Of a DNA stretch of 35,117 nucleotides, positions 1 through 6,339 are shown piece by piece. A program made the position numbers and the translations under genes. Positions within the stretch are counted from its first letter, which is position 1. Each line of letters starts with the position of its first letter. The notes beneath the pieces are model-generated. The model was not told the origin of the DNA, ran no database searches, and worked only from the letters and a program-made list of their open reading frames with translations. The DNA comes from Alkalibacterium kapii (GTDB taxonomy: Bacteria; Bacillota; Bacilli; Lactobacillales; Carnobacteriaceae_A), in assembly GCF_007988865.1 (NCBI RefSeq), contig NZ_BJUY01000022.1:1-35117 (forward strand), written 5' to 3'.

Positions 1-40
1 AAAAAGAGTCAGATCACATTTTGCGATCTGACTCTTTTAT
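1..40. terminator. Rho-independent terminator, probably bidirectional
   Basis: A long perfect stem (AAAAAGAGTCAGATC at the left, GATCTGACTCTTTT at the right) encloses a short loop and has A/T tracts on both sides. It lies just past the stop codon of the minus-strand DUF1002 gene, which it should terminate. It could also end a plus-strand transcript entering from the left of the window. Confidence 0.9.
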
Positions 41-47
41 TTATTCA

Positions 48-1013
48 TTAATTGAACAAGTTCTTTATAGTCTGCCATAACTGGCTGAAGAAATTTCCGA
101 TCTGATCGATCAGACCACTGTCTTCAGCATCCTGCCACAAATCACCAAAGCGGTCTCTAATATTGGAAGATAAATTCTCCAGCTGTTTTCTGACCTCTTC
201 TGAGTTGATCGCTCCAGTCTGCTGGTATTTTTCAAAGAAAGCAAGTAAGCGGTCAATTTGTTCCTGGCTGATAACAGATTTCAGCTCATTATTTTCCAAA
301 GCATCATTGATTATGCGTTCGATATCTTCACGCGTAGCCAGTTCATCTTGCTTTTCACGAAGTTCTGCCAACTGTTGTTTGATTTCAACGATTGCCTGAT
401 CAAAACGGGACGTATCAAAGGCTTCTTTCCCTTCATTAGCTTGAGCGATTTCATTGGTTGTTTCCAGTTCTTCCTGAGCAACTTCCATTCGATCCTGGTC
501 CAGCTCTTCACCATTCACATCAAAAGCTTTATAGATCCCTGTCAATGCACTTTCGCCTGTGACTGGACGTATACTGGCGACCATGATCGTTACATCTTCC
601 ACTCCTGCAGTGATTGCTGCATTGGCATACTGTTCTTCAGTGATTTCAGTGATATCATCTGGCGTTTCGATCAGAACCGTCACCCCGTCGCCTTCATCTT
701 CCCGCTGAACGAGAACAGAAGAAATCATACTGGCCGTGTTTCCAGACCCAGTACCCAAATAATTCTGTAAGTCATTACCTGTGACGTCTACGCTTGCCAC
801 ATTTTCTCTATTGTCAATATTTAATAAATCTGCGGTTTCCTGAATTTGTTCATCATTCAACCCTCCGCCATAAACAAATGTCGGCAAACCCCAAGCTTCA
901 TCGACAACGCTGGTATCAATACCTTCCGAGGCATCCACACTCACTAATGGCATCAGAGTTAATACACTTAAGGCAGCGGCGTATTTCATTCCATTTTTAA
1001 GTTTTTTGATCAT
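48..1013 (-). CDS. Secreted DUF1002 family protein
   Basis: A 321-aa protein of unknown function that matches the DUF1002 family. It has a signal peptide (residues 1 to about 28: basic MIKKLKNGMK, a hydrophobic stretch, then VDASEG). The DUF1002 body follows, with the WGLPTFVYGGGL segment near residue 40 and a TGSGNTASMISS stretch. The C-terminal 130 residues are charged and helical, with coiled-coil character and an amphipathic end. The start at 1013 is preferred over the in-frame ATG at 1088: AAAAGGAG lies correctly spaced upstream of 1013, and an extended -10 (TGGTATACT) lies between the two ATGs, so the longer form would start ahead of its own promoter. The gene stands alone with its own terminator. 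The family call is from recognition of its conserved N-terminal region; the role is unknown. Confidence 0.85.
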   Translation of the reverse strand: MIKKLKNGMKYAAALSVLTLMPLVSVDASEGIDTSVVDEAWGLPTFVYGGGLNDEQIQETADLLNIDNRENVASVDVTGNDLQNYLGTGSGNTASMISSVLVQREDEGDGVTVLIETPDDITEITEEQYANAAITAGVEDVTIMVASIRPVTGESALTGIYKAFDVNGEELDQDRMEVAQEELETTNEIAQANEGKEAFDTSRFDQAIVEIKQQLAELREKQDELATREDIERIINDALENNELKSVISQEQIDRLLAFFEKYQQTGAINSEEVRKQLENLSSNIRDRFGDLWQDAEDSGLIDQIGNFFSQLWQTIKNLFN

Positions 1014-1057
1014 CTTTTTCTCTCCTTTTGAAAATGCATTTAGTTTAATGCAGATAC

Positions 1058-1066
1058 AGTATACCA
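1058..1066 (-). promoter_or_regulatory. Extended -10 promoter of the DUF1002 gene
   Basis: On the minus strand the sequence reads TGGTATACT, an extended -10 element 45 bp upstream of the chosen ATG. No good -35 is visible, which is common for extended -10 promoters. Its position argues against the upstream ATG at 1088. Confidence 0.5.
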
Positions 1067-1153
1067 TCATTGTTTTAATTTTACACATTTAGGAATAAAA
1101 ACAACCGTTCATTCGATTAAATGGTTTTCTTATCTTTTCAAATTACTATATTA

Positions 1154-1186
1154 TTAAAAAAAGCACTGTCATTTAAACAGTGCTTC
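1154..1186 (-). terminator. Rho-independent terminator after the SDR gene
   Basis: A 9-bp perfect stem (AAGCACTGT/ACAGTGCTT) with a 7-nt loop is followed on the minus strand by seven or more T residues. It lies 18 bp past the stop codon of the minus-strand gene that ends at 1204. Confidence 0.9.
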
Positions 1187-1203
1187 TGTGCTTGAAAATG
1201 GGG

Positions 1204-1857
1204 TTACAGTTTATTTAAAGCATCACTGACTGAATCCTCTCCGGTAACCAGATCAAAGGATTTGTGATATGTTTTCTCATTATCCAACGCCTCTGTAAGG
1301 ACTTTGGCCACATCTATTCTCGGTATGCTGAAAACGTCGCTCTCTTCAATAACGTCTTTGATCAGGACTTTCCCGATAGAATCTTTGTTTTCAAGCATGC
1401 CTGGACGGACGATCGTGTAGTTTAGTTTTGAATCCATCAGCCACATATCTGCAAAATGCTTCGCTACATAGTAAGATTTCAACTCATCATTCCATCTGTC
1501 ACGGTCGTCGGCTCCAAAGGCACTGACCATGACAAAGCGATCGATACCACTCGCTTTAGCCGCTTCAACAGCTTTGACCGCACCATCCAAGTCGATCAAT
1601 AAGGTTTTGTCCGCTCCAGTACTGCCGCCGGATCCGGCCGTAAAGACGACTGCATCAATATCAGTCATCCGCTTTTTGATCTCATCTACAGAATCTTCAA
1701 GATTCCCCAGTCGCGCTTTTACGTCTTTTTCTTCAAATTCTTTTACCTGTTCTTCTTTTCTAACGAAAGCGATGGGAGTGTGTTTCTTGTCATTTTTCAG
1801 TTCATCTACCAAATGCTGACCGATCTGTCCATGGGCTCCTATAATGAGTACGTTCAT
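1204..1857 (-). CDS. NAD(P)-binding atypical short-chain dehydrogenase (SDR_a5-like)
   Basis: A 217-aa Rossmann-fold protein with an N-terminal dinucleotide motif GAHGQIG (residues 7-13), VVFTAGSGG at about 70-78 and a possible YxxxK pair (Y129, K133). It resembles the YwnB/YhfK class of atypical SDRs, often annotated NAD(P)H-binding protein or NmrA-like. These are small cytosolic proteins, and their substrates are mostly unknown. An AAAGGAG site lies upstream of the ATG and a strong terminator follows, so it appears monocistronic. Family assignment is firm; no substrate can be given. Confidence 0.88.
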   Translation of the reverse strand: MNVLIIGAHGQIGQHLVDELKNDKKHTPIAFVRKEEQVKEFEEKDVKARLGNLEDSVDEIKKRMTDIDAVVFTAGSGGSTGADKTLLIDLDGAVKAVEAAKASGIDRFVMVSAFGADDRDRWNDELKSYYVAKHFADMWLMDSKLNYTIVRPGMLENKDSIGKVLIKDVIEESDVFSIPRIDVAKVLTEALDNEKTYHKSFDLVTGEDSVSDALNKL

Positions 1858-2005
1858 ATTATCGCTCCTTTTAATTTTTATTCTTCCTTTAGCTTAACAA
1901 AAAAGACATTTTATAACCAAAAGAACGCTTTGCCTGCATGATTTGAAAGTGTTACCTGAAATAAGTTAACCAGGAACAAAGGTCTAATTTCTTTCCTTTA
2001 AAGTT

Positions 2006-2188
2006 TTAACTCGACCAGTTCCCCGGACTCCAGAGCGTTCCATCCAGCTCACCTTTGAGTTGTTCTTCTCTTTTTTCTTGTTCTAAAAGCAAAGCCAATG
2101 TTTCTTGGAGTAGTGCTTTCTGCTTATAATCCTGACTTTCTTTCTCCAACTGCCTTAGTTGATTTTTCACCCACTGATTCTCTTCCAT
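2006..2188 (-). CDS. Small coiled-coil hypothetical protein
   Basis: A 60-aa highly charged protein. Residues 5 to 48 are rich in Glu, Gln, Lys and Leu with heptad-like spacing, which predicts one helix or coiled coil. It ends in a short Trp-containing tail (TLWSPGNWSS). It lies 11 bp downstream of the flavodoxin-fold reductase gene and has its own GAGGG site, so the two are probably co-transcribed. I do not recognise a family. A soluble partner or regulator of the reductase is possible but has no direct support. Confidence 0.6.
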   Translation of the reverse strand: MEENQWVKNQLRQLEKESQDYKQKALLQETLALLLEQEKREEQLKGELDGTLWSPGNWSS

Positions 2189-2199
2189 AGTATCCCTCT

Positions 2200-2901
2200 T
2201 TACTTGTCATCATAATTATCTAAGTGCAATTTTAACTCATCGAGTTCGATCCGGTTATCTTCAATTACCTCTCTGACCTCTTCTAGGATAAACAAGGCGT
2301 CTTCTGTCGCCAAAGTTTCTTGCGGTGTTTTTTCCAGCTCTTTCAGTAACCATTCTTCTCGACTTTTCAATGTTATAGGCTGCTCTAAGCTGATATATTG
2401 CTGGTACTCAATAAGTAATGCTTTTTTTTGCTTTTCTGACATATACGAAAATTGAAAAATAGTTAAGGGTTTCAGATAAATCATACCTGTTTTTTTAGCC
2501 ATAGCCTGAAACGGTTTGGTTAATTCACTGATACTGAAACCTTCCCGTCCCCCTGTTTTGTACTCTTTTTCAGGCAGTCCGATCGCAAGGATCAATCCAA
2601 ATTCTTTGTCTTTCAGTTTATTCCCTCTGTACCCAAAAGCAAAATGCTCAGTGAGCACTTCATCCTGCCATTTTTTTAAAAGTGGCGGAGATGAGTACCA
2701 GTAAAATGGAAACTGAAAAAGAATTCGGTCATGATTCACCAAGAGTTTCTGTTCTTTTTTAATATCGATGTCTCCATTTGGATACGTTTCTTCAAGTATG
2801 TGTAAGGTGATCTCTTCATCATCCGGTAAAGACTGAATCAGAAACTGCTGACTGCCGGATTCCAAAACAGATGGATGAGATACTATGATTAAAGTTTTCA
2901 C
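2200..2901 (-). CDS. Flavodoxin-fold NAD(P)H-dependent oxidoreductase (YwrO/MdaB/KefF-like)
   Basis: A 233-aa protein. Its first part has the features of the NADPH:quinone reductase family: an N-terminal strand MKTLIIVSHP, the FMN-binding segment RILFQFPFYWYSSPPLLKKW (about residues 60-79), and a Gly-rich GYRGNKL/GGREGFS region that usually contacts nicotinamide or FMN. Such enzymes reduce quinones or related electrophiles in the cytosol. About 60 residues after the family core (from residue 180) are acidic and helical, an extension beyond the usual 180-190 aa. The start is GTG, chosen because GAGGAG lies 7 nt upstream. The small coiled-coil gene follows in the same transcript. Confidence 0.85.
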   Translation of the reverse strand: MKTLIIVSHPSVLESGSQQFLIQSLPDDEEITLHILEETYPNGDIDIKKEQKLLVNHDRILFQFPFYWYSSPPLLKKWQDEVLTEHFAFGYRGNKLKDKEFGLILAIGLPEKEYKTGGREGFSISELTKPFQAMAKKTGMIYLKPLTIFQFSYMSEKQKKALLIEYQQYISLEQPITLKSREEWLLKELEKTPQETLATEDALFILEEVREVIEDNRIELDELKLHLDNYDDK

Positions 2902-2979
2902 AAATATTCTCCTCAGTTGGCGTTCGTGTTTGTTTATGTAACGTCAGTATATCAAAATTGATCGATCAAAGGGTATGAT

Positions 2980-3403
2980 TCGTAACTCAAGAGATTGTAT
3001 GGAACTCAGTTGTTATGTGATAGTCGCTGGAATGGGAACTCACTCGTTTGTTTCTCTTGAATACGACACTTTTGTCTCGAAAGTGCTTACTCATTGTGAA
3101 TGCACCTTCCGAGTTCTACATCTCACTTCAAAAAGTGCTTACTCATTGAAAATGCACCTCCTGAGTTCGACATTCTGCTTCCAAAAGTACTTACTCATTG
3201 TGAATGCACCTTCCGAGTTCGACATCTCGCTTCAAAAAGTGCTTACTCACAGAGTCCATACCTTCCGAGTTCGACATCTCACTTCAAAAAGTGCATACTC
3301 AGTGAGACTGCACCTTCCGAGTTCTACATCTCACTTCAAAAAGTGCTTACTCACGGAGTCCATACCTTTTGAGTTCGACATCTGGGATCAAAAAATGCTT
3401 ACT
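2980..3403. repeat. 52-bp tandem repeat array
   Basis: At least seven units repeat with an exact 52-bp period: the GTGCTTACTCA core starts at 3083, 3135, 3187, 3239, 3291, 3343 and 3395. Two weaker ACTCA-bearing units at 2985 and 3038 extend the array to the left. Conserved parts are CCTTCCGAGTTCGACATCTC and CACTTCAAAAAGTGCTTACT; the latter holds a 5-bp stem with a 4-nt loop (CACTT-CAAA-AAGTG). A variable 13-14 nt segment follows, of two main types (TTGTGAATGCACC and CAGAGTCCATACC). The last unit supplies the stop codon of the thioesterase gene at 3399. The units have no stop in any plus frame, which explains the long but probably meaningless open frames here. Function unknown. Confidence 0.9.
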
Positions 3404-3824
3404 CATTCTTTTCTGTCAGCATATCGTTGAACAGCTTGTACATTTCTTTATGTTTCCGTTTCAGTGACACTGGGCGATACGTTTCCTTGTCTAGAAAAGC
3501 ATGTTTTGTCTCTCCAATAGCACGTATTTCCTTAGTTTCCTTATCCCGTACTATATAGCTGACAACCAGCTTGACACCACTGAACTGCTTGACAAAGGCT
3601 TCTATTTCCACGGTCTCGCCATAACGCGACATCGTTTTATATTCAGCATTGACACCTAAAACCGGTATAACAATGCCTTCGTTTTCCATTCGCTGATAAC
3701 CAAAACCGATCTCATCCATCAAATGCGTACGCGCCTCTTCAAACCACCGAATGTAATTCGAATGATGCACGATCTGCATCTGATCTGTTTCGTAATAATG
3801 AATTTTATGACTGTAAATATCCAC
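3399..3824 (-). CDS. Acyl-CoA thioesterase, 4HBT hot-dog fold (YbgC/FadM-like)
   Basis: A 141-aa protein with the 4-hydroxybenzoyl-CoA thioesterase signature near the N-terminus (YYETDQMQIVHHSNYIRWFE, about residues 10-29). It includes the Asp expected to act in catalysis and the HHSNY segment that precedes the central helix. The family hydrolyses short or branched acyl-CoA esters; the native substrate cannot be read from sequence. The start is GTG, because AAGGTGG lies upstream at suitable spacing and the nearby ATG is in another frame. The last codons (Asn-Glu-stop) fall inside the final unit of the 52-bp repeat array, so the repeat marks the exact gene end. Confidence 0.88.
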   Translation of the reverse strand: MDIYSHKIHYYETDQMQIVHHSNYIRWFEEARTHLMDEIGFGYQRMENEGIVIPVLGVNAEYKTMSRYGETVEIEAFVKQFSGVKLVVSYIVRDKETKEIRAIGETKHAFLDKETYRPVSLKRKHKEMYKLFNDMLTEKNE

Positions 3825-3939
3825 TGCGCATCCACCTTAAAAATTTATTAGTTATTATTTTAGCATAACCGATTATACAGAAACGATATTACTGAATCCT
3901 TTTCACTAAACCAAGTTAACTTAATATTGTTCAATAGTC

Positions 3940-3987
3940 AAAAAGCAACTGACGGACTTCTTTAAGAAGCGGTAACAGTTGCTTTTT
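3940..3987 (-). terminator. Terminator after dhaM
   Basis: An AAAAAGCAACTG/CAGTTGCTTTTT stem encloses an inner CTTCTTTAAGAAG hairpin. On the minus strand it ends in a T-rich run. It lies directly 3' of dhaM and closes the dhaKLM operon. Confidence 0.88.
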
Positions 3988-3999
3988 ATCTTTTATTTT

Positions 4000-4374
4000 T
4001 TATTTCACTTCAAGGGGTTTTAACTGTTCATCTATGCTTTCTTTATCGTTACCTGCTCCAATCAAAACGCCAGCCGTATAAGCACCTTCGATAAATGCAC
4101 AATCTTTGATTTCGATCGATTTGTCGCTCATTTCACTGACCATCTCAAGTGTCATTTTAGCACTCCCCAAATCATAAAATGCATAAAGATGATCTGCATC
4201 ATTCTCCTCGACCGCTTTCATGATTTTATCAAAACTAGATCCTATCCCGTCATCATCTGTTCCACCTGCATAAGTTACTGGGGTATCAGAAGCACCTTGC
4301 TTAACGAGTGTATGGAGTCCTGATGCGAGTTCATTAATATGAGAAACGAGAACTATTCCAAATGCTTTAGCCAA
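4000..4374 (-). CDS. dhaM: PTS-dependent dihydroxyacetone kinase, phosphotransferase subunit DhaM
   Basis: A 124-aa EIIA(Man)-like protein that passes phosphate from HPr to the ADP held by DhaL. The N-terminus AFGIVLVSHINELASG carries the active His (H12), and the YAGGTDDDGIGSS region is typical of DhaM. It has only the EIIA domain, as in Lactococcus, without the HPr and EI-like extensions of the E. coli protein, so it depends on the general PTS. The start is taken as TTG at 4374: GAGGAGG lies 9 nt upstream, and the result fits the family N-terminus. The open frame continues upstream to an ATG that overlaps this ribosome binding site. It overlaps the end of dhaL by 8 bp, indicating translational coupling. 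Confidence 0.93.
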   Translation of the reverse strand: MAKAFGIVLVSHINELASGLHTLVKQGASDTPVTYAGGTDDDGIGSSFDKIMKAVEENDADHLYAFYDLGSAKMTLEMVSEMSDKSIEIKDCAFIEGAYTAGVLIGAGNDKESIDEQLKPLEVK

Positions 4375-4954
4375 TTGACTCAACCTCCTCAATTAATGCC
4401 ATGAAGAGATAGCCACTTGAAACAGCTCCTGGATCTAAATGGCCAATGGAACGTTCATTCAAATAAGACGCTCTTCCTTTTTTTGCTTTCAGCGGTTTTG
4501 TGGCTTCCATTGCTTCTTGGATACTAGCTTTTGTCAAGGTATCATTCTTTAAAGATTCAACAACTGGCTCCCACATATCGACCATAGTCTTATCTTTTAA
4601 TTTTGCTTGGCCACGCTTTTTTATCGCATTTAAACCAGCTTCAACAACCTCATCCAAGTCTTTTTCATCAACGCTTTTTGACATTTCTAAAAAAGCTGAC
4701 CCATATAAAGGGCCTGAAGCCCCCCCCACTTTGCTGATCATAGCCATAGCCGCTTTTTTCATCACTTCGCTAGGCTTTTCTAAACTATCGTCGTCGATTG
4801 CTTCTTCAACTGCCTTGACACCTCTAGCCATATTTGAACCATGGTCACCATCACCAATGGCTTGGTCAAGATTGCTTAAATACTGTTTTTCCTCTTCGAT
4901 TCTTTTACTGAAATTAACCAACCATCGTCGCGTTTCTTCTGTTGTTATAGTCAT
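4367..4954 (-). CDS. dhaL: PTS-dependent dihydroxyacetone kinase, ADP-binding subunit DhaL
   Basis: A 195-aa protein that holds ADP as a permanent cofactor, which DhaM rephosphorylates, and transfers phosphate to dihydroxyacetone on DhaK. The Mg-ADP ligands are visible in DQAIGDGDHGSN as D30, D35 and D37, the same numbering as E. coli DhaL, which supports the start at 4954 rather than the in-frame ATG at 4978. AAAGGA precedes 4954, whereas 4978 lies inside dhaK. The C-terminal ERSIGHLDPGAVSS motif is also present. It is the middle gene of dhaK-dhaL-dhaM, 14 bp after dhaK. Confidence 0.94.
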   Translation of the reverse strand: MTITTEETRRWLVNFSKRIEEEKQYLSNLDQAIGDGDHGSNMARGVKAVEEAIDDDSLEKPSEVMKKAAMAMISKVGGASGPLYGSAFLEMSKSVDEKDLDEVVEAGLNAIKKRGQAKLKDKTMVDMWEPVVESLKNDTLTKASIQEAMEATKPLKAKKGRASYLNERSIGHLDPGAVSSGYLFMALIEEVESIG

Positions 4955-4968
4955 ATAAATTATCCTTT

Positions 4969-5958
4969 CTATTCCCAACCAGGTGTATCGACTTTTTCTT
5001 TCAAAGCGGATACTTCGCTATCTTCATCAAACTCAATAATTGTCAATGAAACCCCTAACATATCAAGGGAGGTCATGTAATTACCAACTTTTGCATACTC
5101 AATTTGTACGTTTAGTGTATCCATTTCTTTCTTTACGTCATTAAAGAAAATATATTGTTCCATCAACGGTGTGGAACCAAGACCATTTACTAGTATCCCG
5201 TACTGTGAATCATCTTTGAAGTTAAATGAGCGTGCCAATTTCTCTACTAATTCTTTCGCGATGTCTTTAGATGATTTTAATGGTTCACGTAAATATCCTG
5301 GTTCACCGTGAATACCTACACCATATTCTAGTTCATCTGCTTTCAATTCGAACCCCGGTTTACCCACTTCAGGTACTGTTGCTGCGGTTAATGCCACACC
5401 AATTGTTTTGATACGTTTGACTAATGCGTCGCCAAGTTCTTTCAGTTCTTCCAATGTTTTTCCTTGTCTTGCATAAGCACCTAGTATTTTATGCACTAAA
5501 ACAGTTCCAGCTACACCGCGCTTACCAGCAGTATACGTACTATCTTCAACAGCAATATCGTCATCAACTAGAACCGTTTCAACTTTTATATCTTCCATTT
5601 CAGCTAGTTCTTTAGCCATGTCGAAATTCATGACGTCACCGGTATAATTTTTTACAATCAATAATACCCCTTGCCCATTATCGCTAGCTTTGATTGCTTC
5701 AAGAATCTGATCAGGTGTAGGAGATGTAAAGACTTCTCCGCAAACTGCTGCTGAGAGCATCCCTTCACCTACAAAGCCGGCATGAGCAGGTTCGTGTCCA
5801 CTTCCACCGCCACTGACCAAACTAACCTGATTTTTATTTTTCTTACTTACTAAGACTCTAAAGCCTTCGAGTTTCTCTATTAAATCCTGATGTACGAAAG
5901 AAAAACCTTCGAGCATGTCGTCTACAACTTCACTAGATTTATTGATTATTTTCTTCAT
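4969..5958 (-). CDS. dhaK: PTS-dependent dihydroxyacetone kinase, substrate-binding subunit DhaK
   Basis: A 329-aa protein that binds dihydroxyacetone covalently as a hemiaminal on a histidine and receives phosphate from DhaL. Catalytic residues are visible: H55 in GGGSGHEPAHAG, D108 in KNYTGDVM and H217 in YGVGIHGEPG, matching E. coli H56, D109 and H218. AGGAGG lies before the ATG. It is the first gene of dhaKLM, whose start lies 322 bp from a promoter/operator block at 6241-6287. That block is shared with two other glycerol transcripts in the window. The product is dihydroxyacetone phosphate, which enters glycolysis. Confidence 0.95.
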   Translation of the reverse strand: MKKIINKSSEVVDDMLEGFSFVHQDLIEKLEGFRVLVSKKNKNQVSLVSGGGSGHEPAHAGFVGEGMLSAAVCGEVFTSPTPDQILEAIKASDNGQGVLLIVKNYTGDVMNFDMAKELAEMEDIKVETVLVDDDIAVEDSTYTAGKRGVAGTVLVHKILGAYARQGKTLEELKELGDALVKRIKTIGVALTAATVPEVGKPGFELKADELEYGVGIHGEPGYLREPLKSSKDIAKELVEKLARSFNFKDDSQYGILVNGLGSTPLMEQYIFFNDVKKEMDTLNVQIEYAKVGNYMTSLDMLGVSLTIIEFDEDSEVSALKEKVDTPGWE

Positions 5959-6240
5959 GTTATTTTCCTCCTACTATCTAATATTATTCTAAAAAATTTA
6001 TTGAATACACTATGTTTGAAACGAAGCGACTTTTCTCCCTTATTTTGATCATAAATGAAATGTATCATTTTATTCGCTTATATTTTAGATGGTTAATCCT
6101 CATAGCCTTTTGATATTAAATATACCTTAGGATAATATCTAAATCTATCATTAACTCCTGATAAATTATAATTCAATGTTCTTATTCGAGCATTAATATA
6201 CAAGCACCCACCTCTCTGAAAGGGTTAACTTAATAATAAT
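5959..6240 (-). other. Long untranslated leader of dhaKLM
   Basis: AT-rich, with no supported open reading frame. If transcription begins at the conserved block at 6241-6287, this is a leader of about 280 nt. A CCCTTTCAGAGAGGTGGG stretch (minus strand, near 6208-6227) is the only GC-rich part, and I could not fit it to a known riboswitch or T-box. The role of the leader is unknown. Confidence 0.4.
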
Positions 6241-6287
6241 ATGAAAGCGTTTGTAAATAAACGGACAATTGGACCTGTCTGTCAAAA
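6241..6287 (-). promoter_or_regulatory. Glycerol/DHA promoter-operator block, copy 1 (dhaKLM)
   Basis: The plus strand reads GCGTTTG, 7 nt, ACGGACA, 13 nt, GTCAAAA. Identical motifs and spacing recur at 17345-17391 and 21048-21094. On the minus strand this gives a consensus -35 TTGACA (6280-6285), then TGTCCGT, then a cre-like site (ATGAAAGCGTTTGTAA fits WTGNAANCGNWNNCWW at 15 of 16 positions). CGTTT and AAACG form a small inverted repeat. Read as the dhaKLM promoter with CcpA control plus an unknown regulator. Confidence 0.72.
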
Positions 6288-6339
6288 CTGCCTAGCAATT
6301 TCACCTATCGTTTTAATCAACTATTATTTTTAATGTCAT

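Noticed and set aside
2980-3403. CRISPR array
   Set aside because: The period is constant and almost the whole unit is conserved, with recurring rather than unique variable segments, and no cas gene is nearby. It is a plain tandem repeat.
2975-3430. Long plus-strand open frames (151 and 90 codons) through the 52-bp array
   Set aside because: The repeat unit has no stop in any plus frame and its length is not a multiple of three, so open frames arise automatically. There is no ribosome site and the peptide changes frame each unit.
6208-6227. T-box or other riboswitch in the dhaKLM leader
   Set aside because: The GAGAGGTGGG string is only superficially like a T-box motif, and the specifier and antiterminator parts are absent.
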